A DNA stretch of 64,000 bases from Blastobasis lacticolella (taxonomy: Eukaryota; Arthropoda; Insecta; Lepidoptera; Blastobasidae), in NCBI GenBank assembly GCA_905147135.1, contig LR990061.1, positions 62,001-126,000 of the forward strand, in the 5' to 3' direction. Under the pieces are notes generated by a model that saw only the letters and a program-made list of their open reading frames with translations, was not told the origin of the DNA and ran no database searches. A program made the position numbers and the translations under genes. Position 1 is the stretch's first letter, and each line of letters opens with the position of its first letter. Below are positions 1 through 10,692 of this stretch, piece after piece.

Positions 1-1
1 G

Positions 2-208
2 TGTTGCGTAAGCCGGAATCTGCCGGTATCAGGAAAGAGGCTCCGTGGGCGACCCAAGAAGCGATGGATTGACATCGCCGAGTCGGATGCGAGAGCCAAC
101 GGTTTACGACGCGAGGATGACGAAGACCGAACGAAATGGAGGAGAATGGGTAGGAAAGGCGGACCCTGGCAGAGGCCGGGATAAGCGCTAGGACGATGAT
201 GATGATGA
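2..208 (+). mobile_element. RTE-type LINE 3' end (C-terminus plus GAT-repeat tail)
   Basis: The frame from base 2 reads [20 protein letters not shown], then RANGLRREDDEDRTKWRRMG, ending at TAA 182-184. The GRPKKRWID and DRTKWRR motifs are the usual C-terminus of RTE-like reverse transcriptases. A (GAT)n tail follows, as is typical of the 3' end. It continues past the left edge. Confidence 0.8.
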
Positions 209-743
209 CACACATACTGCACACTCAATCCCATAGGGAAGGCAGATATTATCGATTGCCACAAGCTCAATACTCAATACTCAAATGTTTATTGCTTCAT
301 AAAAGTAATTTACAATTATGACCCTGACGGGCACTACAATATTAAAAACTTAAAAATACTAGGGTTATATTATTTTCTAATTTTAATAACAGTTTCGTTA
401 CGAGTATATTATCTACCTACGGATGGCTATTAACAAGGCAATCTTTAATAAGCTTAATATTAAACAATATAAGTAACAGTTGTTTTACTTTAGGTAAAGT
501 TTACATAGGCAGACCAAAACTGTACCTATCTATAATAAGTATCTATGTAAGTATAATTTACGATATTATAATATCTAACCTAATGCCCTATTTTCTATTT
601 ATTATATACAAGTTTATAAATCTAAAATAGAGAAGTTTAATAGGTAGGATATATATACGTAAATATCAATAATTTTTAATACAATACATATACATATGTA
701 AATAGTATCTTAAATAGTAAAATTATATGTATATTGCAATGAA

Positions 744-3600
744 TTACTTTAATTTATCTTCTAAATATTCTTTTACACTGTAATAACTTTTAGTCTGAAG
801 TAGTTCTTTTAAGTACTGGGTGAATTTTTTATTATTCGTTTCATTTCGGAGTTTTTCAGGTAATTTGTTATATATCTTTATGGACATGATCAATGGGCTG
901 GTTGAATGGATTGTGAGGCGTGAGGTGGGTAACATTAGTTTGCTTTCGTCGCGCAAGCTGTATTTCACAGGTACATCCTCCCGTTTCTGATAGAACTCAG
1001 GATGGTTGCGGACGAATTTAGAAACTTCTAGTATATATAAGCATGGGATGGTGAGTATTTTATGTTGTATGAAGTGAGGTTTGCAGCTGTCGGTTTAATA
1101 TTCATCAGTATGCGAATTAGCTTCTTTTGTGAGATAAACAGAGATGGCGCGTCGGTGCTATTTCCCCACAGTATTATGCCGTAGCTGAGCAACGAATGCG
1201 CATAGGCATAGTATGTCACTAGTGCTGTATCGTAGTTTGTGGATGTTTTTACTTCGTGGAGGGCGTAAGAGAATTTCGACAGTTTCTTTCTGATTTTACA
1301 GATATGTGCTTTCCAATTAATATTTGTATCTATATCTACGCCTAGCAATGTAAATTCGTTTACTGTCTCTATGTTATTGTTATTATAGGTATTATTTATT
1401 TTGAGAGGGGCTTTTTAATGGGGAAGGAACGTCATGAGTTTAGTTTTGTTTAAATTAATTTCTAGATTATGGTCATGCAGCCAACCTGATATGGAGTTTA
1501 GTATGGAGTGAAGTTTTTGTTGGAGGTTAACACTATCTTCACATGATGTTAGAAGGGAAATGTCGTCAGCAAATAAAATACATAACTCCGCTACGGCTTT
1601 TGGCAGGTCATTGATGTAGATTAGGAATAGAAGACATCCAATAACGCTGCCTTGGGGGATCGAAGCCTGGGTGGTTTTGTGATCAGATTGAATTTTTTCT
1701 ATTTGAGCTGTTTTGTGATTGTAATATTCTATTTGTACAAATTGTTCTCTATTATTTAAGTATGACTGAAACCATTTATGAGCCACCCCACGAATTCCAA
1801 TGCCATAAAGCTTGTTTAACAATATGTCGTGTAGCACCTTATCGTAAGCTTTGGTCATGTCCAGTAATAAGCCAACTGCATACTTTTTACTGTCAATTAT
1901 ATTTAAGATTTCCTGAATGTATTTATATATTGCCAAAATGGTAGATCTTTTTTTACGGAAGCCATTTTGTGAGTCGTTAAATATTTCGTACTTTTCGCAG
2001 AAAGCGTACACGCGGTTACACATTGCTTTTTCAAATATTTTGGAGGCGGTGGGTAGGTTAGCTATGGGTCGGTAATTACTAGGGTCGGTCTTTTTACTTT
2101 TTTTGTGTATAGGTTTAACTATTGCTGTTTTTAACGCGTTTGGAAATACACCTTCTTCGAAAGATCGATTTATGAGCATACATAAAGGTGGTGTTAATTC
2201 CTGTGCACACTGTTTAAATAGAGCAGGCGGAAGCTCATCTACCCCGTGGCTTTTTTATTTTTTAAATTCATTATTATTGCATAGGTTTCGCGATAATCTA
2301 CTGGGGTTACAAACATGGTATTTTGGGTTGGCTGAAGCACGGGGCGGCCGCGGGGCGCGGGCACGCGGCTGGATGGTGCACCTATTGATAAGAAGTAGTT
2401 ATTGAAAGTATCTGCGATTTGTTTTGGATTTGATATTTTTACACCATTCATTATTAAGTTTAAGTTGGATTTTTCCTTTTTTGGTTTTTTATTTGTACGC
2501 TCGTTAATTATATTCCACATTGTTTTTACTTTATTTTGTGAATTTTTAATTTTTTTAATGTAGTTCAGTTTTTTAGATGTAATTATGACTTTTTAAGAAT
2601 TTTTTCATATTTTTTATAGTAATTTGTTAAGTGTTCATTTTTTGTTTTGATTGTAAATATTTTCAAGAGCCTCTTATTTCGGCACGCCATTTTTATACCT
2701 GTCGTTAACCAATGTTTTTTATAATTTAGTTTTAATTTGATACATTGTTTAGGTATACATTTATTCAGGGTATCTATTAGCACATTGTTAAACGCAGTAT
2801 AATTTTCGTTGGTGTCTTTAGTTTCTGATAGAATATCGGTCCAATTTATGGTATTTAATGTGGTTTTAAATTTATGTATATTTGTGTAATTGTAAATCCT
2901 TTTTTCTATTTTCCATGCTACTTTTTTGTTATGTTGTGATAATTTTGTACAGAGTATTGTAGCTGAGTGGTCAGAAAAACCATATTCATTGACTACAGTA
3001 TACATGCTAACGTCGTCATAGTTCGTGAAAATTAAGTCTAAACATGTAGAAGCAGTGTCTGTTATATGTGTGGGTTTCTTTACGTGTTGTGTAAATTTGT
3101 ATTCTAGCATAAGTTCTAATAGTTGAGTAGTTTTCGAGTTATTTAACAATATGTTTACATTAAAATCGCCTCCTATAATGACATTCATTTTATTATACTT
3201 TCTCTTCAAATAGTTTAAAATTTCTCTGAGTCGAGTGTAAAACACGTCTTCTTGTTTCCTATTCCAATATTTCAACTAATAATATATTTTGATAGGGTAA
3301 CTCGACTGCGCATAACTCTATTACATACTCTATTGACATGTTACTAATATCACTTTTCTCTAGATATTCTAAATGGTCTTGTAATAGGATGCAAACGCCG
3401 CCACCTCCTCGCGTCTTTCGACAGAAGGAAGCTGCAATTTTATATCCGTTGAAGTGTAACATGGCGAGTTTATCAGGGGATAACCAGGTTTCAGATATAC
3501 ATATGGCTTGAAAATGTTGGTGTTGGTCTATGAATGCTTCTAAAATGTGTTGTTTGTTGTTTAGACTTTGGAAATTCTGAAATAATACTTTAAAATCTTT
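744..3600 (-). pseudogene. LINE ORF2 (endonuclease and reverse transcriptase), disrupted
   Basis: The N-terminal endonuclease frame starts about 3600 (LFQNFQSLNNKQHILEAF, ICISETWL). It breaks near 3270 and resumes with GGDFNVN and YGFSDHSATI, which are APE endonuclease motifs. Reverse transcriptase follows at 2179-1415: YRPIANLPTASKIFEKAM, NGFRKKRST, LLLDMTKAYDKV (motif A), IPQGSVIGCLLFLIYIND (motif B), LFADDISLL (motif C). There is a stop near 1412 in the same frame, and frameshifts near 3270, 2550, 2200 and 1000. Catalytic residues remain, but at least four breaks make it non-functional. Confidence 0.88.
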
Positions 3601-4765
3601 GTTTACGAAATGTAGGTTTTCGAAAGGGTCGCATTATGTTATTTTGTTGACTGTTGGAGCCGTTTTGTTCAGAATCCGTTTTGTCTTGGGGCTCTTCTTG
3701 GGTACATTTTTCATGCAGGTAGTTAATTATCTTTTCTTTTATAATAAGTTGGCCGTTACGTATTACGGCATATTTGCCGTTGCTTCGGGCCTCAAGCATG
3801 TCTTTTATCACGCAATGCCTTTGTTTTCGGGATTCTTCGTTGAGAAATTCGGAAATAGTAAATCTTGTTCCAAGTAGTGTGTGTTTATTTTGCAGTACGT
3901 ACTTCGTCATTCTTTTACTAAGCAATTCGATCACAAGTGGTCGATTCTTATTTTTGTAATATTTACCTATCCTTTTCGTATCCTCGATGTATCCTATTAA
4001 ATCGACATGCATAGTATCGCGGAATAACGCAATTATTTGCCCATGTAAGTCATACTCAGACTCCTTATACTGTTCAGTTAGGCCATAGAGCACAAATTTT
4101 CTGTTTTCATTTTCCGGGTATAATTTTGTAGGTGTAATTTTCTCATTTATAGCTGTTATTTCCATTTGCAAGTTTCGGTTTTCCATAGTCAATTTTTCTA
4201 TATTTTCTTTCAGTTGTCCTATTTCCGACTTCCTTAACTCGTTTTCGGTATTTAAAGTTTGAGTTTCCTTCTTAAAATCCTCTCGTAGTTGTGATATGGC
4301 TCTACTGATCTCTAACTGAATTGTAGATTGCAATTCCGCTATCATGGCTTTACTGTTCTCTTTCAGTTGAATTGACATTAGTTTACTTACATTTTGGAGC
4401 GTTAGGTCTGTGTTATTTTCATTTTGAATTATTGTGTCTCCTAATAAGCTGAGATCTTCAGAATTTAAGGTGTCGTTGCAGCTTGATCTTTTTTTCCTTA
4501 TCGTAATATTATTCTCGAGTGGTGAGCTCTCATTATTGTCTATGTCTAGGACTCGTGGACGTACCGGCGTATCAGTATTTGCCACCCTTTTACAGAAACA
4601 AGCGTGGCAAGTCCAGCATTTTTTCCGCTCAGTGTCCATTGTGTTGTAAAAACGCATAGTAGAGACGTTTGCGCACTCTAGATCATACTTTTTTGCACAT
4701 ATCTTACACGTCAAGAATTCTCTACCAGGTAGTTGTTTATAACATCTTGAACATTTTGAATCCAT
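3590..4765 (-). CDS. LINE ORF1 protein, 391 aa, uninterrupted
   Basis: The reading frame is intact. Residues 4-55 form a PHD-like zinc finger (CSRCYKQLPGREFLTCKIC, then CWTCHAC). A glutamate- and lysine-rich coiled coil follows at about 140-210. An RRM-like RNA-binding segment starts at about 220 (NRKFVLYGLTEQY), then a basic tail. This matches ORF1 of CR1-type LINEs, which binds element RNA. ORF2 downstream is broken, so this copy cannot move alone. Confidence 0.85.
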   Translation of the reverse strand: MDSKCSRCYKQLPGREFLTCKICAKKYDLECANVSTMRFYNTMDTERKKCWTCHACFCKRVANTDTPVRPRVLDIDNNESSPLENNITIRKKRSSCNDTLNSEDLSLLGDTIIQNENNTDLTLQNVSKLMSIQLKENSKAMIAELQSTIQLEISRAISQLREDFKKETQTLNTENELRKSEIGQLKENIEKLTMENRNLQMEITAINEKITPTKLYPENENRKFVLYGLTEQYKESEYDLHGQIIALFRDTMHVDLIGYIEDTKRIGKYYKNKNRPLVIELLSKRMTKYVLQNKHTLLGTRFTISEFLNEESRKQRHCVIKDMLEARSNGKYAVIRNGQLIIKEKIINYLHEKCTQEEPQDKTDSEQNGSNSQQNNIMRPFRKPTFRKQRF

Positions 4766-4790
4766 TGTGGTTTATTAAATTTACTTATCC

Positions 4791-5831
4791 AAAATAAGTT
4801 GCGATGCTATCTTTGGCTATATAATTATTGTGTATGTACCAACCCACTGATTTGGTATGAGTGCTGCTCTCTAGTGGTGGCTTAAATAGTTAATTGTTAG
4901 CCAAAATGTAAATTACATAGAAGTATGTAAATTGCGCCATCTATTGACCGCATTTCAAACTGATAGGTCCACTTTTTACTTGAAATCTACGTATTCAGAT
5001 AAATCTATCAGTTTTCGATAGATGGCGTTGTTATGCAATTCTTCGTTTTATTGATTTTATATATTAATAAATTGAAAAAATCTCTTTATAAAATTCAAAT
5101 TCTATACAGATACTCTACATACCTTGTTTATGTAGGTATTTGTCTTCTACTTTCTTCTCATTGCGTGCGGTGAAAAATCCAGCTAGGCATTTAAACTTCA
5201 AAGACAAGTTCGTTAGGTACCTATTTGAATCTTGGCGTCTTTTCTGTTTGAAATCTTTCACTTTTTTTATTTTTCTGGTTTAATACTAATGTAAGCATTA
5301 CAATATACTTTAATTTAATGAAGAATCACGTATGTAGAGTGCAGAGATTTGTTTTATGTAGTATTTTTATTCACGGTTATGGCGTCCTTTTAAATAGTCT
5401 CACAGTTATGTTTTTCTTCCACTATTTTCTCTTTAAATTCTTTAAGTTATAATTAGATTCCACTTGCACTTGTTTTGATAAGTCTTTGGAAGAAATTAAA
5501 ACACTTTTAATCACTTTACAAACGGGAATAATATTTTTTTATAATTAAATACGCGGAGCTGATTGTTTTCATGGCACTAGCGCCATCTCTTTCCAAGCCA
5601 AGCTCCGATCCAAGCTCCGATCATGCCCCACATATTTTGTCTCTTCCACATTCATACATCTTCTCAAACATTTACGTGGGTTGAGGTTAATACGGACGTG
5701 CCCTTTTTGAAGGTCGATGATAGTTGGTGGCTAAAACAGCGTACTAAATAAATGCAATGCACTGTGATATACAATACAATAAAAGGATTATAGTGGAGAA
5801 AACAAAGATAAAATGTAACAGAAGAAACATC
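4791..5831. other. AT-rich non-coding stretch, no gene seen
   Basis: Two copies of a GCGCCATCT-type motif (about 4935 and 5578), a dyad around CTATCAGTT (4960-5015) and a short repeat AAGCTCCGATC (5602-5624). The missing next Skeletor exon was looked for here and not found. Confidence 0.5.
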
Positions 5832-5922
5832 TCAACTGGTGTTGCCGATGTCCATAGGCGGCGGTGACCACTTTCCATCAGGTGGCCCGCTTGCCTGTTT
5901 GTCTGCTGAGTAAAAAAAAAAA
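5832..5922 (+). mobile_element. Short poly(A) retroelement (family B) against the exon 6 donor
   Basis: GTTGCCGATGTCCATAGGCG, then GTGACCACTTTCCATCAGG and a run of A. It is a 5'-truncated copy of the family also seen at 15545, 26335, 37610, 58890, 59335 and elsewhere. Its A-run ends next to the six-base donor of Skeletor exon 6. Confidence 0.7.
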
Positions 5923-5927
5923 CTCAC

Positions 5928-6074
5928 CGGCGTGGCCTCAGTGACATTATAGTCGGTGGCTAGTCCCTGCTGTAGTCTCGCATCGTAGCTGGCGACCGCG
6001 ACGTCCGCGCCCACCATACGCGCCTCGTCTTCCGAGCCAGACACACCCACCGCCATATACTCGTCTGGCGATAT
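5928..6074 (-). CDS. Skeletor: Skeletor exon 6: DOMON domain segment
   Basis: Acceptor TTCTAG ends at 6075; the donor GTGAGT begins at 5927. Exactly 49 codons, phase 0 at both ends, encode ISPDEYMAVGVSGSEDEARM then VGADVAVASYDARLQQGLAT and DYNVTEATP. This is the conserved DOMON stretch that in the family continues with a Cys-containing segment, not seen further left. A poly(A) retroelement begins six bases inside the intron. Confidence 0.9.
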
Positions 6075-9000
6075 CTAGAATGAGAACAGAGAAACAGAAT
6101 AATGACTAGATAAAGAATTGCTCATTGCATTAATAGCACACGAAAGTCCTCTGCTTGGGAGTTGCGAGTGGACTTGAGTGGAGAGCATTGTTGTAATCTG
6201 TAATTCTGCACGCTTCGCAGGTGAATAGTAGACTAGTGATCGCAGTATTGAAAAGCCTCGAAGCTGTCAATATTGTGATGTTCGGGGAACACATTTTAAT
6301 GCTTAGTCGTGTACATTAGAAAGCCGTCTTGGCGTCAAAATGCTGGTGGCGCTCTCGTGCACAAGTGCTCGGGGTCTCCTTTACCCATGATCCAAGATTT
6401 AGAAGATTGCCATCCGACTTCCGTGACCCTGTCAATACGGGAACCTGACCAGATCGGTCTTGGTTACACATTCAGTCTCTTAAATGTGTGACCTCACGAT
6501 GCTTCCCCTCGCCGTAAGCGTCGACTAGTGTAAGAAAAAGGTCATCGGTGCATGGCGATACTTGGGTTTAAACTCGGTACATCTAGCTTACAAGTCCGAT
6601 CTACCCATTACGAATACGACCAAGCCATTAGGCCATCGACGGTCTGTATACATTTAAAAAAAATTATCGAGTGGATGGACTAAACTCCCACATACTTTGT
6701 TCCAGTATCCGTCGACGCATAAAGCATTTGGCGACGCATACAGCTGCAGTAACTGGAACGAAGCCACGTAACCTGAAAGCCAGTAACTGAAAAAATTAAA
6801 CAAATCCCCAACCGACCTTCCCAATGAGCCTGATAGAGATCTGCGGGCCGAACACCTCCCACTGCATCTGGAGGTCCCGGTGCAGCCGCCGGCAGCGCGG
6901 CAGCGGCGGGTCGGCGGGCGGCAGCGCGCGGGCTAACCCGGGGGGCACGTTGGGCTGCTCGGGCATTATCATCGTGCCTGGGGGGGGGACAATTACAATA
7001 AAAAATATATCGTCCCGGGGTGCCGATCGGCCCCGAGACTCCCTGAAATCAGGATTCCATTCGAGACGCAAAACCGATCGGTGTGGCGTGGGGAGAGGCC
7101 TACGCTCAGCGATGGGCGTCCTCCGGCCGAGATGATGATGAAAATTTTGAAACGACGTTTAGTTTCCTTAATTTCTTTAAACACATTAAATTTTATAATA
7201 GAAATCTCTATTTTTGAATGTAGAATATGAACGTTGCGTAAGAGCGTTCCGCTCAGCGAAACCAAAAAAAAAGATTATGAATAAAAAAGATGTAAAACAC
7301 AGTCCCCACAGATCTCCCCCCGAATTTCATTACGCTGATTAATGTAGGTGTGTATTATCCACTCACAATCGCGTCATCCACTTCATCCTCACAAGGTCAT
7401 CTGCACTGCACTACTATTTCTGCTACCAAGCAGGATGACTTGCATTGTCGTTCTGGTTTGAAGGATAAGGTAGTCAGGCTTAAGGCATGTAGTTAATTAT
7501 CATTTTCGATCTGGTGTGGTGACTATCTGATAGATTTTATGATTGGATTGAACAAAATAAAATAAATCTCCCTGCGTCTGTTTCCCGAAAAGTATAACCT
7601 TAGACTTTTCAAGTCCAGAGTGAATAGGTATCCTCTAGGCAAGTTACATCTTCGACCTCTCTTCTCATGTGGTGTGTTGAGACATCTTTTAAACAAAGTC
7701 CGCGTCTGTCTGTCTGTCCGACACAAACTCAAAAACTACTGAACGGATTTTCATACGGTTGTATAACTTGTTAAGGGGCGATGCCGGTGAGGATAGCTAG
7801 TTACTAATAAAAAAAACATACCTAACGGCCTCTTCGCCTCCGCGTCCCAAATGCAAAGCCAGTCGATATCGAACACCGACCTCCCTCCGGATAGCCTCAG
7901 CGTGATGTCCTCTCCTTTATACGCGCCCAGAGGTTCCAGGTACCCTCGTTCGTCAGGCAATATGAAGCCTCGAGCGGACGGCTGCGGGCCTAGGCCCGCG
8001 AAGAAATATGCTTCACCGGAGGGTTCAAATTTAAATTCTGTCAGTTGTAGTGTAGCAGCATCGAGCAACATGATTGGTCCGCTGGTGATCGCGGCTCCAG
8101 GGGCAGGTCGCAGCGGAGGCAGCCTCCGTGGCGAAGGAGCCTCGAACTCGTCCGGAACGAAGACGTCCGCGAAAGAGTTCTGCGTGGCCACGTCGTAAAT
8201 GGAGAACCATTTGAGCCGCGACACGCGCTTGCCTTCGGGCAATTGCAGACGGAGCTCTGCATTGTAGTATTTCTCCAACACGTTCGTTCTGTGCAGGACA
8301 CATACTGGTTACACAATCTGTTGTGTTGCACACGGCATTTTTCGTCTTGTTGTTAGTACGCATTACAACTTGTAAATTAACTAAAATTCCTCGTTTACAT
8401 TAAAAAATAAAATATTACAGGAAAGTAAATTATTCAAATGTTAACTTGATTTAATAAGACATAGAAATTGGTTTAAAATTTTATGTGGTTTCCAAGTTAT
8501 ATAACTTTAAAGATAGTATAGATAGAGTGATGCTTTTGACATAGAATATGACATCAGTTTTTTTATTGCCTAAGGAGGCACGCCAAAGGACAGTCCACCT
8601 GATGGAAAACGACCAACGTCGTCCAGAACATCTGCAACCTAAAAGGAGCGGATGCGGTGTCGGCCTTTGAGGTACCTATCTGTAGACATGCCTTTTGAAG
8701 AACCCCATACTATAGAGTAAAGGAAAGACTAAGGGAGGATCTTGCCTGTGCGCAGTAAAAAGGCTCGCGATGCCCGTGCGTTGGTTGGATGTCAAGGATC
8801 TAGATGGTGTGGAAAAAATGCCAGGCATCTAGATGGTGTAAATGAAATCTATCCCATCGTCGGAGGGTGCGATGGCACCAAGTTAAACAGTTTTTCGGAA
8901 CAGTCCCTGATGTACAGACACCCAACATCTCTCTGAAGGCTTAAGGCATTTAGGCTTCAACCATCTATGATGATCTGTGAGATGGGGATCATAGGCAATA

Positions 9001-10692
9001 CGAATAGCACAGTGTTGGTTGGAATCAAGTGGAAGGAGTTGGTATTAGGGTGCACCAGCCCATAGGTGGGAGCACTACTCCATATAGGGTACCAGTACCC
9101 CATTAGTACATCATGATTGCTGTATGACTTCCATACAAATCTGTTTTCATCCATTCATTTCATTCATTATGTGGTGAATCTTACAGCACAAACCCCTTTG
9201 GTTCAACCTTACAGTAATTTTTTTTCTTATACAACATTGATCTGTAATGAAATCAACTAAGTATATTACACTTATTACTTCTGTTTATTACACTCATCAA
9301 AATTAAAGATTGCAGATAACAATTTTATAGATGGAGGTAAACGAAATCTATTATACTACAAATCAATGTTTATTAGCAAAACAAATTAGTTAATCAACTG
9401 GTTTAGCTACCATTTCACTTGCTAATTAAAGTGTAAATTTACTCAATTAGTAGGTATTAGTCTGATTAGATGGGCATCATCATCACAGCCCGTAACAGTC
9501 CAATGCAGGACTTAGGGCCTCTCCCACGAAAGGGGAGGTTACCGCCACAATCTCCACGCTTGGCAGGCAGGTTGGAGATTGCAGTGTTTAAATATAACAA
9601 TGGAAAATGCTGCTGCCCATTTTCCAGACTACGGAGACCTATGATCTTTTGCCTCGAAAACATTAGTCGCCTTGTACGACACCCATGAGTGTAAGGGGTT
9701 GGTGCTATTCTACTCTGCCGGACACCACACGGCCAATTGCCCAAACAAATAGATGGGCATATTTATTGTAAAGTTTTGATTGATCATGTAAGTGATCATA
9801 TCACCACATAGGTGCACATTAAACTGGACATTGAACACAGTATGCATTTACTAACTTGCCGTGCTCATCAGGCACAATGAATCCTTGCGGGCCAGGCCGG
9901 CCGGCTGCATCCCCAGCCCAGAAGAAGGTATCATCTCCAGTGCCGTCATAGTTAAAATCCACTAGCAGCAACGTCCAATCATCCACTGCATAAATATCAC
10001 CAGATACCTGAATAATAAAGATATTTTTGTCAGAATAACACATAAAATGGCACTGGTTCATAGAGTTGTAGATATCTATTTAATGCCAAAATAGGCCTGT
10101 CTATATATTGCATTTCTTATTTTAGAAAAGTTCCGTTGAAGTGTAGCAAAGGGGCGCTGAGGAAAAAATACTTGTAAATTTTGAATCACACATTTTGCTA
10201 TTCTCTAACCAAAGTTCCCTTAAATGAATAAATTATAAACAGGAATTTTATACTTTTATTCTTTTTGGAAGGCATTTCAACATACCTTATTATAGATTTA
10301 TAAAGGAAAATTCACAGATTATGTTGTCATGTACTTAAGTAATGGATCAACAATGTATAAGCTGCATAAACTGGTATGTAATTAGAACACCTGGAAATAA
10401 CAAGTACTACGTACAACTAGTACTTGTTATATCCATGTCAGAACATTACTGCCTGTTGACTCACCTGGTGGTGGTACGAGCTGAGGCTGCCGATAAGTTT
10501 ACCCAGGTAGGGCGTACTCTTGTTTTGACTAGAACAATCTGAAACAAAGCAAGCCGCAGCCTTGTATATTGGTCACAATGCCAGGAGAAAGTTTACCTTC
10601 GCACGATTACTTCGCCCAGGTATTACTCAACTTTCCACTTTAAACGTACCTTTTGCGATGAGTGCTAGTAGCACGAAACATATTTTATACAT
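5928..10692 (-). CDS. Skeletor: Skeletor-like DM13/DOMON protein, spliced, six exons, 3' part outside window
   Basis: Six minus-strand exons (10692-10650, 10538-10465, 10007-9856, 8288-7822, 6977-6817, 6074-5928) join at GT-AG sites with codon phase kept at every junction. They give 348 residues without a stop. Residues 1-14 are a hydrophobic signal peptide. Residues about 22-140 are a first DM13 domain (YLGKLIGSLSSYHHQ, VSGDIYAVDDW, FNYDGTGDDTFFWAG, GFIVPDEHGK). Residues about 150-250 are a second (FKFEPSGEAYFFAGLGPQP, RGFILPDERGYLEP). A linker rich in proline follows, then the start of a DOMON domain (MQWEVFGPQISIRLIGK, ISPDEYMAVGVSGSEDEARM, VGADVAVASYD). The order and the motifs match insect Skeletor, first described in Drosophila as a spindle-matrix protein although the domains are of extracellular type. 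The next DOMON exon was not found between 1 and 5900, so the gene must continue left of the window. The identification rests on recalled family motifs; no search was run. Confidence 0.88.
6295..6650 (-). mobile_element. tRNA-derived SINE (family 1), diverged
   Basis: It matches in reverse the family-1 body: CTCGTGCACAAG, CATGATCCAAGATTT, CCTGACCAGATCGG, then a degenerate tRNA-like head near 6570-6650. It lies in Skeletor intron 5-4 DNA. Confidence 0.6.
6817..6977 (-). CDS. Skeletor: Skeletor exon 5: linker into DOMON domain
   Basis: A very pyrimidine-rich acceptor (run of C then CAG) ends at 6978; the donor GTCGGT starts at 6816. The 161 bases encode TMIMPEQPNVPPGLARALPP, then ADPPLPRCRRLHRDLQ and MQWEVFGPQISIRLIGK. 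NVPPxL after the second DM13 and WEVFGPQI at the DOMON start are Skeletor hallmarks. The 3' half is unusually GC-rich. Confidence 0.9.
7000..7140 (+). mobile_element. RTE-type LINE C-terminal fragment with GAT tail
   Basis: GEAYAQRWASSGRDD is readable near 7090-7130, the usual last residues of an RTE family, followed by GATGATGATG. The upstream part is degenerate. Confidence 0.6.
7370..7510. repeat. Fragment of dispersed repeat E
   Basis: CTACCAAGCAGGATGACTTG, CATTGTCGTTCTGGTTTGAA and GGATAAGGTAGTCAGG resemble the middle of the repeats at 21200 and 46080. Confidence 0.45.
7520..7790 (-). repeat. Dispersed repeat with GTCTGTCTGTCTGTCCG and ACTACTGAACGGATTTT
   Basis: The AACTACTGAACGGATTTTCA motif is common in lepidopteran dispersed repeats and sits beside a short GTCT repeat. 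The reverse strand carries the phrase LKSLRLYFSGNRRREIYF, which I take to be part of the repeat, not a gene. Its class is uncertain. Confidence 0.4.
7822..8288 (-). CDS. Skeletor: Skeletor exon 4: end of DM13-1 and nearly all of DM13-2
   Basis: Acceptor GCACAG ends at 8289; the donor GTATGT starts at 7821. The 467 bases encode the end of DM13-1 (TNVLEKYYNAELRLQLPEGK, LKWFSIYDVATQNSFADVFV), a linker, and DM13-2 up to DIDWLCIWDAEAKRPLG. In the neighbouring knk gene the same stretch is split over several exons. DM13-1 ends in WFSIYDV, without the cysteine present at that place in knk (WFSIWCDE). Confidence 0.95.
8555..8760. repeat. Dispersed repeat D
   Basis: It shares GTCCACCTGATGG, GAGCGGATGCGGTG, CGGCCT and TTTTGAAGAACCC with 17310-17490 and, reversed, with 47345-47460. 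This is probably a short retroelement family. Confidence 0.6.
9470..9745 (+). repeat. Dispersed repeat C
   Basis: About 270 bases (TCCAATGCAGGACTTAGGG ... GGGTTGGTGCTATTCTACTC) that recur in the opposite orientation at 35290-35555, on the other side of the gene pair. It has no coding signal. Confidence 0.7.
9856..10007 (-). CDS. Skeletor: Skeletor exon 3: core of first DM13 domain
   Basis: Acceptor ATTCAG precedes GTATCTGG at 10007; the donor is GTTAGT at 9855. The 152 bases encode VSGDIYAVDDWTLLLVDF, NYDGTGDDTFFWAGD and RPGPQGFIVPDEHGK, the DM13 core. The exon leaves two bases (AA) that take A from exon 4 to make Lys. Confidence 0.95.
10465..10538 (-). CDS. Skeletor: Skeletor exon 2: start of first DM13 domain
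   Basis: Acceptor TTTCAG ends at 10539 and a GTGAGT donor begins at 10464. The 74 bases encode CSSQNKSTPYLGKLIGSLSS then YHHQ after the shared Asp codon. YLGKLxGxLxSYHHQ is the typical opening strand of insect DM13 domains. The exon ends in phase 0 and runs straight into VSGDIYAVDDW of exon 3. Confidence 0.9.
10650..10692 (-). CDS. Skeletor: Skeletor exon 1: start codon and signal peptide
   Basis: ATG at 10692-10690 opens MYKICFVLLALIAK, a positively charged start followed by a hydrophobic core, as expected of a signal peptide. The exon ends with one base (G) before a GTACGT donor at 10649. That base joins AT of exon 2 to form Asp. This small exon is too short to show as an ORF and was found by looking upstream for a phase-1 donor preceded by a signal sequence. 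Confidence 0.8.

Larger units (their letters stand above)
266..4790 (-). mobile_element. CR1/Jockey-type non-LTR retrotransposon, near full length, ORF2 broken
   Basis: A minus-strand LINE with ORF1 (4765-3590), ORF2 (about 3600-744), an AT-rich 3' UTR, an AATAAA-like signal near 290 and a short tandem 3' tail (TTGAGTA repeated, 287-266), as is common in CR1 elements. The 5' boundary is uncertain; a GCGCCATCTATTG motif near 4935 may belong to its 5' UTR. It lies in the same orientation as Skeletor, probably in an intron. Confidence is high for the type, less for the exact clade. Confidence 0.88.

Noticed and set aside
1..5900. Search for the next DOMON exon of Skeletor
   Set aside because: No minus-strand phase-0 frame with the expected DOMON continuation was seen. 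The exon must be outside the window.
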